A stretch of 64,000 nt of DNA from Microbacteriaceae bacterium. Lineage in GTDB: Bacteria; Actinomycetota; Actinomycetes; Actinomycetales; Microbacteriaceae. Position 1 is the stretch's first letter; each line of letters begins with the position of its first letter. The DNA lies in contig JAODMT010000004.1 in NCBI GenBank assembly GCA_025464975.1, positions 1-64,000 on the forward strand, written 5' to 3'. Positions 37,352 to 49,501 of the stretch are shown here, piece after piece. Made by a program: the position numbers and the translations under genes. The notes under the pieces are model-generated. The model saw only the letters and a program-made list of their open reading frames with translations, was not told the origin of the DNA and did not search any database.

Positions 37352-38323
37352 TCAAGCTCGGAGGAGGTTGGTCGAAACTGTCCAGAGGCGTTCAGCGGCG
37401 GCAGGATCCAGAGCCCAAGCCTTCACGCCGTGCGGGTGCTGCGCGAGCTCCGCGTCATTCGGCACGGTGTAGGCCTCCCGCGCGTCGTCGAGGTAGTGGC
37501 CTCCCGATCGAGCGAACTCCGGGGCGACTGCTGCGACGATGCTGGTGGCGGCCCCCTGTTCGACCGTCTTGTAGGCGAAGACCCCGGCGGCGGCAGCGGC
37601 CTCGAGCGACGCCTTCTGCCGTGTCGTAAAGTTCCGTTGCAGTCCGGTCGCGACGCCGCCGGGGTTCACCGCGTTGGCGACAATGCCATCGGACGCCCAA
37701 AGACGGGTTGCCTCGACGGCGAAGAGCGAGTTCGCCGTCTTCGATTGGGCATAGGCAATCTGGGGGTCGTAGTCGCGACGCTCGAAATGGAGGTCGTCGA
37801 AGTCGATGTCGGAGCGCATGTGCGCCGTCGAGCTGAGGGAGACGATCCGTGCTTCGTCGCGTTCGGACGCCCCAAGGGCCAGGGCGTCGTGAAGACCGGT
37901 GGCGAGGGCAAAGTGGCCGAGGTGGTTGGTGGCGAACTGCAGTTCCCAGCCCTCTGGGGTTCGCTCGAGGCCGCTGGTGACCAGCCCGGCGTTATTGATG
38001 AGCAGGTGAAGGGAGCCATCCCACGCATCGACGAATCGCTCGATGGTGATGCTGTCCGCGAGGTCGAGCTGGAGGACCCTGGGCCGGACGGCTCGAGTCG
38101 ATTTCTCGATCGCGTCGGCGACCGCGAAGCCTGCCGCCGTGTTCCGGACGGCCAGCGTAACCTCCGCGCCGGCGGCCGTCAGTGCGCGAGCCGTCTCGAC
38201 GCCGAGGCCGGAAGAGGCTCCCGTCACGATCGCGCGAACGCCAGCGAGGTCGATGCCGTGTAACACCTCTTCCGCGGTGCTTGCGGCGGTGAAAGGCGTC
38301 GAGATCGGTTCGTGATCGGTCAT
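37352..38323 (-). CDS. SDR family oxidoreductase
   Basis: VTGASSGLGVETARALTAAGA; NNAG; YAQSKTAN. Confidence 0.92.
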   Translation of the reverse strand: MTDHEPISTPFTAASTAEEVLHGIDLAGVRAIVTGASSGLGVETARALTAAGAEVTLAVRNTAAGFAVADAIEKSTRAVRPRVLQLDLADSITIERFVDAWDGSLHLLINNAGLVTSGLERTPEGWELQFATNHLGHFALATGLHDALALGASERDEARIVSLSSTAHMRSDIDFDDLHFERRDYDPQIAYAQSKTANSLFAVEATRLWASDGIVANAVNPGGVATGLQRNFTTRQKASLEAAAAAGVFAYKTVEQGAATSIVAAVAPEFARSGGHYLDDAREAYTVPNDAELAQHPHGVKAWALDPAAAERLWTVSTNLLRA

Positions 38324-38334
38324 GGCGGCAACTA

Positions 38335-38356
38335 TACAGTCTGGTCACAAACTGTA
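38335..38356. promoter_or_regulatory. Candidate TetR operator in SDR/tetR divergent region
   Basis: TACAGT-N10-ACTGTA inverted repeat. Confidence 0.5.
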
Positions 38357-38386
38357 AAGCGCGTCTTCGCGCCATATGCTCGTACC

Positions 38387-38959
38387 ATGAGCAGGCACGA
38401 CTCCGGCCTGGCGGCATCGACGGTCGCCGACTCCGATCGTCGAGAATCGGTTCTCGAGTCCGCTCTGGTCACGTTCGCGAGATTCGGATACCGAAAGACT
38501 TCCATGGAGGAGGTGGCGCGGGCCGCGCACATCTCCCGGCCGGGCCTGTACTTCCTGTTTACCTCGAAAGAGGTACTGTTTCGTGCCGCGGTCACCCAGG
38601 CGTTGGAGCGAGACATCGCCGCAGTAGAACGGTTTCTGGCCGACAGCGACCGTCCCCTTCGGAAGCGGCTTTTGGAGTCCTTCGATCAGTGGGCCGGCCG
38701 GTACGTCGGTCCGATGACCCGCGACATTACGGCGGTCATCGACGACAACCCCGACCTGCTCGGAACGATCGTCGAGACCATACCGCGACGCTTTGAAACA
38801 CTGATAGCGGACGCGATCGCGGTCGAGTCAGGGCGACAGGTGGCCATGAGGTTGACGCAGACCCTGATCAGCACATCGATCGGTATCAAGCATCAGGTCG
38901 AGGCGCGAGACGCCTACATCGAACGATTCACGGTCGCCGTCGACCTAATTCTGCGCTAG
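38387..38959 (+). CDS. TetR family transcriptional regulator
   Basis: ALVTFARFGYRKTSMEEVARAAHISRPGLYFLFTSKEVLF. Confidence 0.93.
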   Translation: MSRHDSGLAASTVADSDRRESVLESALVTFARFGYRKTSMEEVARAAHISRPGLYFLFTSKEVLFRAAVTQALERDIAAVERFLADSDRPLRKRLLESFDQWAGRYVGPMTRDITAVIDDNPDLLGTIVETIPRRFETLIADAIAVESGRQVAMRLTQTLISTSIGIKHQVEARDAYIERFTVAVDLILR

Positions 38960-38988
38960 CAGTACGAGCCACCGATAGCAGGGGTGCG

Positions 38989-39378
38989 ATGCTTGACAAC
39001 CAGATGACGAATACCGGCAGCTCGGGCGAACGGTCGTCGTCCGCGGGGATGATCGCGCTTTTCGTGGTCCAGGTGGTTCTATCGGCTGTCGCTCTGCTGC
39101 TGGCGGTCGGAAATGGAATGGCCACTGACAGTTGCGGTCCAGTCAAGACGACGGCTTGTGACTACGGTCTGGCAGAAGCGTCCGGCGTGTTCACGGTCAT
39201 TGTGATACCCGTGGCGTTATTCGGTGCCGCGGTGTGGTCGGCAGAACTCCAAGCCAGGGGACACCGTGGCATCTGGGGACCGTTGGGTGGCTCAATCATC
39301 GTTGTACTGGCGATCGCAGTGAACATGGTGCTGAATATTGTGGCCATACCCGGTCTCCTGCAAAACCAGGGGCTATAG
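38989..39378 (+). CDS. Hypothetical membrane protein
   Basis: Three hydrophobic segments. Confidence 0.65.
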   Translation: MLDNQMTNTGSSGERSSSAGMIALFVVQVVLSAVALLLAVGNGMATDSCGPVKTTACDYGLAEASGVFTVIVIPVALFGAAVWSAELQARGHRGIWGPLGGSIIVVLAIAVNMVLNIVAIPGLLQNQGL

Positions 39379-39408
39379 ACCCTGGCGTAGCTACACCTAG
39401 CGTGCGCG

Positions 39409-40377
39409 TTACACCCAGTCGCGCTTCTTGAACTGCAGATAGAGCAGGACGGATGTCGCGGCGATCAGCACGAGCGAGAGCCAGGTGCCCCATCCGGTGC
39501 CGAAGCCGGCGAACGCGACGTTCTGGCCGAACCAGCCCGTGATGGCCGTCGGCACCGCGATGATCGCCGCCCAGCTCGTCACCTTCTTCATGATGAGGTT
39601 CATGCGGTTGCCCTGGATGCTGAGATTGGTCTCGAGGATGGTCGAGACCAGGTCGCGCAGTGACTCCGTCCACTCGGTGGCCCGCAAGACGTGGTCGTAG
39701 ACATCCTGGAAGTAGGGGCTCATCTCCTGATCGAAGGCGTCGAGGTCACGGCGCAGCACCGTGTTGACCACCTCGCGCATCGGCAGCACCACTCGACGAA
39801 GCAACACGAGAGACTTGCGGAACTCGAATGACCGCTTTTGCACCTCCTTCTCACGCGGGCGCTCGTCGAAGAGGGCATCCTCAAGCTCGTCACACGCCGC
39901 GTCGAGCTCCTGCACGGTGTCGAAGTGGCCGTCGACGATCACATCGAGCAGTCCCCAGAGCAGGAACGCGACCCCGTGCTTCGACAGATCCCGGTCTCGG
40001 TCCCAGCGCTCCGTCACTCTCGAGATGTCGAAGTCGGGACTGTGCACCGTGACGAGGGCCCTCGGTGTGATGAACGCCTTGATCTCGTGGGTTGTCAGCT
40101 GTCCCGTCGTTGAGTCGAGCTGCACGGCGTATGCGGCGAGAAAGAAATGCGTGTCGTATCGGTCGAGCTTCGGGCGCTGCGACGAGTGCAGGGCGTCCTC
40201 GACGGCCAGCGGGTGAAGGCCGAGCTCCTCCTCGATCACCTTCAGGTCGGCCTCGGTGGGTGAGGCGAAGTCGGCCCACACGGTGCAGTCTCCGGCCGAG
40301 ATGTGATCCGAGATGTCCTCAACGGGAAAACCCTCGGTCTTCAATTTTCCGTCGCTGTACAGACGAGTGGTAACCAT
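39409..40377 (-). CDS. corA: CorA-family Mg2+/Co2+ transporter
   Basis: C-terminal TMs with GWFGQNV (GMN-like) and long cytosolic domain. Confidence 0.88.
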   Translation of the reverse strand: MVTTRLYSDGKLKTEGFPVEDISDHISAGDCTVWADFASPTEADLKVIEEELGLHPLAVEDALHSSQRPKLDRYDTHFFLAAYAVQLDSTTGQLTTHEIKAFITPRALVTVHSPDFDISRVTERWDRDRDLSKHGVAFLLWGLLDVIVDGHFDTVQELDAACDELEDALFDERPREKEVQKRSFEFRKSLVLLRRVVLPMREVVNTVLRRDLDAFDQEMSPYFQDVYDHVLRATEWTESLRDLVSTILETNLSIQGNRMNLIMKKVTSWAAIIAVPTAITGWFGQNVAFAGFGTGWGTWLSLVLIAATSVLLYLQFKKRDWV

Positions 40378-40458
40378 CGGGCAATGCTAGTTCTGTCGAC
40401 TGGTAACGTTGAATTGGCTTACCGACATTCGGCTTACCGACGAGGGTGCAGCATAAGG

Positions 40459-41979
40459 ATGAGAGTTAGCGAAGCTATGGCAGGCACGGAAACGTCCACG
40501 AACAGCGGAAAGCACGACTTCGTTGTCGTATCCAACCGGCTCCCCGTCGACCGGGTGATCGAGCCGGACGGAACCGCGTCGTGGGCGAGATCTCCCGGCG
40601 GTCTCGTCACCGCGCTCGAGCCGGTAATGAAGCAAAACGATGGCGCCTGGATCGGGTGGTGTGGCCAGCCGGACCTCGAGTTCGACCCGTTCGAATCCGA
40701 CGGCATCCACGTCATCCCGGTCTCGTTGAGCGCCAACGACATCGAGAACTACTACGAGGGCTTCTCGAACGACACCCTGTGGCCGCTCTATCACGACGTG
40801 ATCGCGCCGCCGAGCTACCACCGGGACTGGTGGGAATGCTATGTCGAGGTGAACCAGCGGTTCGCGGATGCCGCGGCCGAGGCCAGCGCGCCGGGAGCCG
40901 TCGTCTGGGTTCAGGACTACCAGATGCAACTCGTGCCGAAGCAGCTTCGATTGTTGCGCCCCGACCTGACGATCGGATTCTTCAACCACATTCCCTTTCC
41001 GCCATACGGCATCTACTCTCAGCTTCCCTGGCGCACGCAGATTATCGAGGGACTGCTCGGGGCGGACGTCATCGGATTCCAGCGGGCGGCCGACGCGAGC
41101 AATTTCCAGCGCGCCGTTCGCCGGCTCAAGGGCTACGCCACAAAGGGGTATCAGGTCGAGGTTCCGCTCGTCGACCAGTCGCCCGGAGTTCGAGTCTTCG
41201 GCGAGATAAAGCGCCAGGGTCCGTTCCGCACCGTCGAGGCCCAGAAGTTTCCGATCTCTATCGACGCCCAAAGTTTCGAGCAACTTGCGCGGACCCCGGC
41301 CATCCAGGAGCGGGCGCGGCAAATTCGCGAAGACCTCGGAAACCCGTCGGTCATCATGCTCGGGGTAGACCGACTCGATTACACCAAAGGCATCGGCCAC
41401 CGGCTCAAGGCCTACGGTGAACTGCTCGCGGACGGCAAGGTCAATGCGGACGACATCAGCCTCGTGCAGGTGGCGAATCCGAGTCGCGAGCGAGTGCAGG
41501 CGTACATGGCGCTCCGCGACGAGATCGAACTGACGGTCGGGCGCATCAACGGCGACTACGGCACGATCGCGCACGTTCCCATCAGCTATCAGCATCACGG
41601 CTTCCCCCGCGAAGAGATGGTGGCCCTCTACCTCGCGGCCGACGTCATGCTCGTCACGGCGCTTCGCGATGGCATGAACCTCGTCGCGAAGGAGTATGTC
41701 GCGTGCCGTTTCGACGAGGACGGCGTGCTCATCCTCAGCGAGTTCGCCGGAGCATCCGACGAGTTGAAGCGGGCGCTGCTGATCAACCCGCACGACATCG
41801 ACGGCGTGAAGGACGCGATCCTTCGCGCCATCGCCATGCCGAAGCGCGAGCGCACCGCCCGCATGCGCTCGATGCGTAAGCGCGTGATCGAACACAACGT
41901 TTCGCGCTGGTCAAACGAGTTTCTTAAGGTGCTGGAGAGTCGTGCGCACCTCGGCTCTTCCGGACACGAGCTGGGCTGA
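40459..41979 (+). CDS. otsA: Trehalose-6-phosphate synthase
   Basis: VSNRLPV; WVQDYQMQLVPKQLR; HIPFPP; GVDRLDYTKGI; DGMNLVAKEY. Confidence 0.96.
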   Translation: MRVSEAMAGTETSTNSGKHDFVVVSNRLPVDRVIEPDGTASWARSPGGLVTALEPVMKQNDGAWIGWCGQPDLEFDPFESDGIHVIPVSLSANDIENYYEGFSNDTLWPLYHDVIAPPSYHRDWWECYVEVNQRFADAAAEASAPGAVVWVQDYQMQLVPKQLRLLRPDLTIGFFNHIPFPPYGIYSQLPWRTQIIEGLLGADVIGFQRAADASNFQRAVRRLKGYATKGYQVEVPLVDQSPGVRVFGEIKRQGPFRTVEAQKFPISIDAQSFEQLARTPAIQERARQIREDLGNPSVIMLGVDRLDYTKGIGHRLKAYGELLADGKVNADDISLVQVANPSRERVQAYMALRDEIELTVGRINGDYGTIAHVPISYQHHGFPREEMVALYLAADVMLVTALRDGMNLVAKEYVACRFDEDGVLILSEFAGASDELKRALLINPHDIDGVKDAILRAIAMPKRERTARMRSMRKRVIEHNVSRWSNEFLKVLESRAHLGSSGHELG

Positions 41980-42794
41980 TGGTTGACGTCGACACCCCTC
42001 CTAAGTTCTCACGACTCCCCGAGCCGTTCATCGGGGCGTTGCGGGAACTGGCCAGGACTCGCCGACTGCTCGTCGCCGTCGATTTCGACGGAACCCTTGC
42101 CCCGGAGGTTGATCGACCGGATCAGGCTCGCGCCCTCCCGGAGGCCAAAGCCGCCGTGCTTCGGCTCGGCGACATGCCGAACACCCGGGTCGCTCTCGTT
42201 TCAGGGCGCAGCCTGAAGAGCCTCATCGAGGTGTCCGACCTGCCGGACAGTGTGCTGCTCGTCGGCTCACACGGCATCGAGTTGCGGTTGGACAACCCCG
42301 ACGACGGGGTCCCGCTCGACGCAGACGAAACCAAGCGAGTCGGGGTGCTCGGTGAGGTGCTCGGCGAGGTCGCCGACTCCTTCGATCAGGTCTGGCTCGA
42401 AGAAAAGCCCGCGGGCTTCGCCCTGCACACCCGTCTCGCGACCGAGCGGAACAGCCGGATCGCCCACCTGGTGGCTCGCAGCGAGACCGCAGCGGAACTC
42501 GACGACCTCACCGTGCGAAGCGGAAAAAACGTGCTCGAGTTCTCGGTGCGCTCGACCACAAAGGGCGAGGCGCTCGAGCACCTGCGAAAGTACACCTCGG
42601 CGACCGCCGTCTTCTACGCCGGCGATGACGTGACCGACGAGGACGCGTTCGCAGCCCTCGGGCCGGACGATGTCGGGCTGAAAAGCGGGGACGGCGCGAC
42701 CCTCGCCAACTTCAGGGTGCCGGGTCCCATCGATGTCGCTCGCGGGTTGAACCTGCTCGCCGATTTTCGCGAGGGCGACGTTCACGAGCAATGA
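41979..42794 (+). CDS. otsB: Trehalose-phosphatase
   Basis: VDFDGTLAPEVDRP; VSGRSLKSL; GDDVTDEDAF. Confidence 0.95.
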   Translation: MVDVDTPPKFSRLPEPFIGALRELARTRRLLVAVDFDGTLAPEVDRPDQARALPEAKAAVLRLGDMPNTRVALVSGRSLKSLIEVSDLPDSVLLVGSHGIELRLDNPDDGVPLDADETKRVGVLGEVLGEVADSFDQVWLEEKPAGFALHTRLATERNSRIAHLVARSETAAELDDLTVRSGKNVLEFSVRSTTKGEALEHLRKYTSATAVFYAGDDVTDEDAFAALGPDDVGLKSGDGATLANFRVPGPIDVARGLNLLADFREGDVHEQ

Positions 42795-42836
42795 CGCCGT
42801 AAAAGTCCCAGCTGACGGCAATCTAGACTCGTATCT

Positions 42837-44546
42837 ATGGCTGACGACACGTCCACGACACCCGACTGGAAGCCCCGCTCACGTACAGTGACCGACGGCA
42901 TAGAGGCTATGACCTCGCGCGGCATGCTTCGCGCGGTGGGCATGGGAGACGCCGACTGGGAGAAGCCGCAGATCGGCATCGCCAGTTCCTGGAACGAGAT
43001 CACCCCGTGCAACCTGTCGCTCGACCGGCTGGCTCAGGCGGCCAAGGAGGGCGTGCACTCCGGCGGGGGATACCCGCTGCAGTTCGGCACGATCTCCGTC
43101 TCCGACGGCATTTCGATGGGACACGTCGGCATGCATTTCTCGCTCGTGAGCCGCGAGGTCATCGCCGACTCGGTCGAAGTCGTCATGGAGGCCGAGCGGC
43201 TGGACGGCTCCGTGCTGCTCGCCGGTTGTGACAAGTCGCTGCCCGGAATGCTGATGGCCGCAGCGCGGCTCAACCTCTCCTCCGTCTTCCTCTACGCCGG
43301 ATCGGTGGCACCGGGCTGGGTCAAGCTCAGCGACGGCACCGAGAAGGACGTCACGATCATCGACTCGTTCGAGGCGGTCGGCGCGGTGAAGGCCGGAACG
43401 ATGAGCGACGCCGACGCCTACGCGATCGAGTGCGCGATCGTGCCAGGCGAGGGTGCCTGCGGCGGCATGTACACCGCGAACACCATGGCGAGCGTCGCAG
43501 AAGCGCTCGGGATGGCGCTGCCGGGCTCGACGAGTCCGGGGGCCGCCGACCGGCGACGCGACTACTTCGCCCACCAGAGCGGCGAGGCCGTCGTCAACCT
43601 CCTGCGACTCGGCATCACGACCCGCGACATCCTCACCAAGGATTCGTTCGAAAACGCGATCACCGTCGCGATGGCGCTCGGCGGGTCGACAAACGTCGTT
43701 CTGCACCTCCTCGCCATCGCCTACGAGGCCGGGGTTGACCTGTCGCTCGACGACTTCAACCGCATCGGCGACAACGTGCCACACCTCGCCGACATGAAGC
43801 CGTTCGGACGCTTCGTCATGAGCGACCTCGACCGCCGAGGCGGGGTCCCGGTGCTCATGAAGGCTCTCCTCGAGGCCGGTCTGCTGCACGGCGACGCCCT
43901 GACGGTGACCGGCAAGACCCTCGCCGAGAACCTCGCCGAGATGAACATCGCGCCGCTCGACGGCGAAGTGCTCCGCACCCTGGACAACCCGATCCACGCC
44001 ACCGGAGGACTCACGATCCTCAGTGGGTCGCTCGCGCCGGAGGGCGCAGTGGTCAAGACGGCCGGCTTCGACGCCAAGGTCTTCGAGGGGCCCGCGCGGG
44101 TGTTCGAGCGCGAGCGGGCCGCGATGGACGCGCTCACCGAGGGAAAGATCGGCAAGGGTGACATCGTCGTCATCCGCTACGAGGGACCGAAGGGCGGCCC
44201 GGGGATGCGGGAGATGCTCGCCATCACCGCGGCCATCAAGGGCGCAGGCCTCGGGAAGGATGTACTACTGTTGACGGACGGACGATTCTCAGGCGGCACA
44301 ACCGGCCTGTGCATCGGCCACATAGCACCCGAAGCAGTGGACGCAGGTCCGATTGCCTTCGTGCGCGATGGTGATCTGATACGGGTCGATATCGCAGCTC
44401 GCTCCCTCGACCTACTAGTCGACCCTGCTGAGCTTGCAGCTCGCCAATCTGGCTGGGCTCCGCTCCCTCCGCGCTACACCCGTGGCGTTCTCGCTAAATA
44501 CTCGAAGCTCGTTCACTCCGCTGCGGAGGGCGCGATCACCGGGTAG
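42837..44546 (+). CDS. ilvD: Dihydroxy-acid dehydratase
   Basis: [45 protein letters not shown]. Confidence 0.97.
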   Translation: MADDTSTTPDWKPRSRTVTDGIEAMTSRGMLRAVGMGDADWEKPQIGIASSWNEITPCNLSLDRLAQAAKEGVHSGGGYPLQFGTISVSDGISMGHVGMHFSLVSREVIADSVEVVMEAERLDGSVLLAGCDKSLPGMLMAAARLNLSSVFLYAGSVAPGWVKLSDGTEKDVTIIDSFEAVGAVKAGTMSDADAYAIECAIVPGEGACGGMYTANTMASVAEALGMALPGSTSPGAADRRRDYFAHQSGEAVVNLLRLGITTRDILTKDSFENAITVAMALGGSTNVVLHLLAIAYEAGVDLSLDDFNRIGDNVPHLADMKPFGRFVMSDLDRRGGVPVLMKALLEAGLLHGDALTVTGKTLAENLAEMNIAPLDGEVLRTLDNPIHATGGLTILSGSLAPEGAVVKTAGFDAKVFEGPARVFERERAAMDALTEGKIGKGDIVVIRYEGPKGGPGMREMLAITAAIKGAGLGKDVLLLTDGRFSGGTTGLCIGHIAPEAVDAGPIAFVRDGDLIRVDIAARSLDLLVDPAELAARQSGWAPLPPRYTRGVLAKYSKLVHSAAEGAITG

Positions 44547-44603
44547 CAGTGCGGCGCCTTCCGGCTCCACTCATTCACGTAACCCTCTCGCAAGGAAAAT
44601 TTG

Positions 44604-46394
44604 ATGTCCACGGAATCGACCCCCGTGCCCAAGGGCTCGCCCAGTCGGCCTGAGATCCTGACCGGATCCGGCGCCATCCTGCGCTCGCTCGAGCTCCTGG
44701 GCATCACCGACGTCTTCGGCCTCCCCGGCGGAGCGATCATGCCGTTCTACGACGAACTCATGTCGTCGAAGGGCATCCGGCACATTCTCGTGCGCCACGA
44801 GCAGGGCGCCGGCCATGCGGCGGAGGGCTACGCGTCATCCTCCAACCGGGTCGGTGTCGCGATCGCGACCTCCGGACCGGGGGCAACCAACCTCGTCACG
44901 GCGATCGCGGATGCCCACATGGATTCGGTGCCGCTCATCGCGATCACGGGCCAGGTCTTCTCCACCTCGATGGGAACCGACGCGTTCCAGGAGGTCGACA
45001 TCGTCGGCATCACCATGCCGATCACCAAACATTCCTTCCTCGTCACCCGCCCGGAGGACATTCCGGCGACGATCGCCGCGGCTTATCACATCGCGACAAC
45101 CGGCCGCCCGGGACCCGTGCTCGTCGACGTGACCAAGGACTGCCAGCAAAACAGCGCCCCGTTCGTCTGGCCGCCGAAGGTTGACCTGCCGGGTTATCGC
45201 CCGGTGACCAAGGCGCACGGCAAGCAGATTCAGGCCGCGGCGCAACTGCTCGCCGAGGCCAAGCGTCCGGTGTTCTACGTCGGCGGCGGCGTCATCAGGG
45301 CGCAGGCCTCGCCTGAGCTTCTCGAACTCGCCGAACTGGTCGGCGCTCCCGTCGTGACGACCCTCATGGCCCGCGGCGCGTTCCCCGACTCCAACCGGCT
45401 CAACCTCGGAATGCCGGGAATGCACGGCACCGTTCCCGCGGTGCTCGCCATCCAGGAGTCCGACCTGCTGATCTCGCTCGGCGCTCGATTCGACGACCGG
45501 GTGACCGGGAAGCCGAGCGAGTTTGCGCCGCACGCCAAAGTCATCCACGTGGACATCGACCCGGCGGAGATCTCCAAGATTCGTCTCGCCGACGTTCCGA
45601 TCGTCGGCGATGCCAAAGACGTCATCGCCGACCTCACTGTCGCATTCCGCGACGCGCTAACTTCGACCACCCCGGATCTCACCGAGTGGTGGGTGCGTCT
45701 CGACTCCCTCCGCGCTCAATTTCCGCTCGGCTACGACGAGCCGGATGACGGGCTGCTTTCGCCGCAGTATGTGATCGAGCGCATCGGGCAGATCACCGGA
45801 CCGGAGGCCGTCTACGCCGCCGGAGTCGGTCAGCATCAGATGTGGGCGGCGCAGTTCATCAAGTACGAACGTCCGAACGCCTGGTTGAACTCCGGCGGGG
45901 CCGGCACCATGGGCTACGGACTCCCCGCCGCCATGGGGGCGAAGGTCGCCGAGCCCGACCGCACGGTGTGGGCGATCGACGGTGACGGCTGCTTCCAGAT
46001 GACCAACCAGGAGCTTGCGACCTGCACGATCAATCGCATTCCGATCAAGGTTGCGATCATCAACAACTCCTCCCTCGGCATGGTCCGTCAGTGGCAGACA
46101 CTGTTCTACGACGGACGTCACTCCTTCACCGACCTGAACACCGGCCACGACACGGTGATGATCCCCGACTTCGTGAAAATGGCCGACGCGTACGGCGCCC
46201 TCGGCATCCGGGTAACCAAGAAGGAAGACGTCGACGCGGCAATTCGCCTCGCCAACGAGACCAACGACCGCCCGGTGGTGATCGACTTCATCGTGAGTCG
46301 CGACTCCATGGTGTGGCCGATGGTGCCGCAGGGAGTCGGAAACTCCTCCGTCCAGTACGCGCGGGAGCACGCGCCAGAGTGGGAAGAGGAGTAG
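44604..46394 (+). CDS. ilvB: Acetolactate synthase large subunit
   Basis: [27 protein letters not shown] motif [14 protein letters not shown]. Confidence 0.97.
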   Translation: MSTESTPVPKGSPSRPEILTGSGAILRSLELLGITDVFGLPGGAIMPFYDELMSSKGIRHILVRHEQGAGHAAEGYASSSNRVGVAIATSGPGATNLVTAIADAHMDSVPLIAITGQVFSTSMGTDAFQEVDIVGITMPITKHSFLVTRPEDIPATIAAAYHIATTGRPGPVLVDVTKDCQQNSAPFVWPPKVDLPGYRPVTKAHGKQIQAAAQLLAEAKRPVFYVGGGVIRAQASPELLELAELVGAPVVTTLMARGAFPDSNRLNLGMPGMHGTVPAVLAIQESDLLISLGARFDDRVTGKPSEFAPHAKVIHVDIDPAEISKIRLADVPIVGDAKDVIADLTVAFRDALTSTTPDLTEWWVRLDSLRAQFPLGYDEPDDGLLSPQYVIERIGQITGPEAVYAAGVGQHQMWAAQFIKYERPNAWLNSGGAGTMGYGLPAAMGAKVAEPDRTVWAIDGDGCFQMTNQELATCTINRIPIKVAIINNSSLGMVRQWQTLFYDGRHSFTDLNTGHDTVMIPDFVKMADAYGALGIRVTKKEDVDAAIRLANETNDRPVVIDFIVSRDSMVWPMVPQGVGNSSVQYAREHAPEWEEE

Positions 46395-46398
46395 GCCA

Positions 46399-46905
46399 AT
46401 GACACACGTTCTTTCCCTCCTTGTCGAAGACAAACCTGGACTTCTGACTCGCGTCGCCGGGCTATTCGCCAGGCGCGGCTTCAACATCGAGAGCCTCGCC
46501 GTGGGTCCGAGCGAGATTGACGGGCTGTCCCGCATCACCGTTGTGGTCGACGTCGAGGAACTGCCGCTCGAGCAGGTGACCAAGCAGCTCAACAAGCTCG
46601 TCAACGTGATCAAGATCGTCGAGCTCGATCCATCGCAGACCGTCGAACGCGAGCACATGCTCATCAAAGTGCGCGTCGACAATTCCACGCGGAGCCAAAT
46701 TCTCGAGGCAGCCACCCTGTTCCGGGCGCGGATCGTGGATGTCGCGACCGATGCCCTCGTGATCGAGGTCACCGGCGACACGGCCAAGGTGCAAGCGCTG
46801 CTGAAGGTCCTCGAGCCCTACGGGATCAAGGAAATTGCGCAGTCGGGACTCCTCGCAATCGGCCGCGGCGGCAAGAGCATCACCGAGCGAGTTTTCAAGA
46901 ACTAG
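46399..46905 (+). CDS. ilvN: Acetolactate synthase small subunit
   Basis: ACT domain HVLSLLVEDKPGLLTRVAGLFARRGFNIESLAVG. Confidence 0.97.
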   Translation: MTHVLSLLVEDKPGLLTRVAGLFARRGFNIESLAVGPSEIDGLSRITVVVDVEELPLEQVTKQLNKLVNVIKIVELDPSQTVEREHMLIKVRVDNSTRSQILEAATLFRARIVDVATDALVIEVTGDTAKVQALLKVLEPYGIKEIAQSGLLAIGRGGKSITERVFKN

Positions 46906-46917
46906 TACACCTGTGTG

Positions 46918-46998
46918 GGTTGAGTAGGCCGCCCGCGGCCGTTTCGAAACCCTCACGACAACCACACCCGCAGGTTTCGATTCGGTCGCTGAGCGACC
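46918..46998. repeat. Intergenic palindromic (REP-like) element between ilvN and ilvC
   Basis: GGTTGAGTAGG...GTTTCGAAACC, with TCGAAACC/GGTTTCGA arms and GGTCGC-TGA-GCGACC hairpin. Confidence 0.6.
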
Positions 46999-47014
46999 AT
47001 CTCGACCCGCATAA

Positions 47015-48058
<1,044 letters not shown>

Positions 48059-48078
48059 TCACCGCTCGTTGGAGCAAC

Positions 48079-48113
48079 AACGGCCCCGGTTCGAGAGAAC
48101 CGGGGCCGTTTCG
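48079..48113 (+). terminator. Intrinsic terminator downstream of ilvC
   Basis: Perfect 14-bp stem aacggccccggttc-gaga-gaaccggggccgtt followed by tcg. Confidence 0.85.
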
Positions 48114-48143
48114 TCGCGCGAGACTGTTTCGTGGTGAGAGGTC

Positions 48144-49493
48144 CTAGTCGACCTCGGCCAGGTCGACCTCCGGCGGAGCCTTGCGGAAGAACCGGGTGAT
48201 CACGAGCAAGTAGACCACCCCGATTCCCAGCCAGATGAGCCCGAGACGCAGGGCGTTGCCATCCAGCTGAGTCAGCAGATAGACCGACACGATTGCACCG
48301 ATCGCCGGGATCACGACGTAGAGCAGGACGTTCAGCTTCTGCTCGCCGCGGTGGCGCACGAAGTAGGCGACGACGGCGACGTTCACCATTGTGAAGGCCG
48401 TGAACGCCCCGAAGTTGATGAACGAGGTGGAGGTCGCGACGTCGAGGAACAGGGCGATCAGCCCGACGATTCCGGTGATCCCGATGCTCACGGCCGGGGT
48501 GTGAAAGCGGGCGCTGACCGCGGCGAAGACCCGCTTCGGGAGCACGCCATCCCGTCCCATCGCAAAGAGCAAGCGTGACGCGCCAGCCTGGGCGGCGAGC
48601 CCGGAGGCGAACTGGGCAATCACGAGGCCCGCGAGGAAGAAGCTGCTGAAGAGCGTTCCACCGATCTTCTGCGCGATGTCGAAGGCGGCGGAAGCCTCAT
48701 CCGTGAAGCGGCCGCCCGGATGCACCAGCTGAGTGACGTAGGCCACGATCACGAAGATCACGCCGCCGATGAGCGCGACGAGCATGATCGCGCGCGGCAC
48801 GGTCTTGCGCGGGTCGATGGTCTCCTCGGTGAGCGTCGTGACGGCGTCGAATCCGAGGAACGAATAGGCGGCGATCGCGGCTCCCGCGGAGATGCCGGCA
48901 AACGAACTCGACGGGTTGGCGAACGGACCGGCGCTGAGCAGCCCGCCGGCGCCCTTGGTCGCGACGACATTGCCGATGGCGAGGGCGACGAAGATCACGA
49001 TCACGAGGATCTGGAACGCCATCAGCGCGAAGTTCGCCTTCTCGGCCACCTTGATGCCGAGCACGTTCAGCACGGTCGTCGTTGCGATGAAGGCGACGAT
49101 CCAGACCCAGTTCGGAACCGCCGGGAATTGCGCATGCAGGTAGGAGGCGCCGATGAGCCAGATGACCATGGGCAGGAACAGGTAGTCGAGCAGCACGGCC
49201 CAGCCCACGAGGAAGCCGACGCGGGAATCGACCGCCTTGCGCACGTAAGAGTACGCGGAGCCGGCGACGGGATAGGCGGCGGCCATCCGTCCGTAGCTCG
49301 AGGCGGTGAACAGCATCGCCACGAGTGCGAGGAGGTAGGCCGACGAACTCGCCCCTCCCGTTGCCGACGCGATGATGCCGAAGATGCCGAGCACGATGAT
49401 CGGGGTCATATATGCGAGCCCGAACAGCACGAGCGATGGAAGTTTGAGCGTTCGAGTGAGCGCGTTGGCGAGGGGAGGAGCGGTTGTCGTCAT
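48144..49493 (-). CDS. APC family amino acid permease
   Basis: LPSLVLFGLAYMTPIIVLGIFGII; AYPVAGSAYSYVRKAVDSRVGFLVGW. Confidence 0.92.
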   Translation of the reverse strand: MTTTAPPLANALTRTLKLPSLVLFGLAYMTPIIVLGIFGIIASATGGASSSAYLLALVAMLFTASSYGRMAAAYPVAGSAYSYVRKAVDSRVGFLVGWAVLLDYLFLPMVIWLIGASYLHAQFPAVPNWVWIVAFIATTTVLNVLGIKVAEKANFALMAFQILVIVIFVALAIGNVVATKGAGGLLSAGPFANPSSSFAGISAGAAIAAYSFLGFDAVTTLTEETIDPRKTVPRAIMLVALIGGVIFVIVAYVTQLVHPGGRFTDEASAAFDIAQKIGGTLFSSFFLAGLVIAQFASGLAAQAGASRLLFAMGRDGVLPKRVFAAVSARFHTPAVSIGITGIVGLIALFLDVATSTSFINFGAFTAFTMVNVAVVAYFVRHRGEQKLNVLLYVVIPAIGAIVSVYLLTQLDGNALRLGLIWLGIGVVYLLVITRFFRKAPPEVDLAEVD

Positions 49494-49501
49494 GAGAGCC
49501 T

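Noticed and set aside
39366-39385. CCAGGG...CCCTGG hairpin between convergent genes
   Set aside because: Only 6 bp arms with 8-nt loop; too weak to call a terminator confidently
42879-43997. 372-aa minus ORF antisense to ilvD (also 40387-41895 antisense to otsA)
   Set aside because: GC-driven antisense open frames; sense frames carry complete active-site motifs
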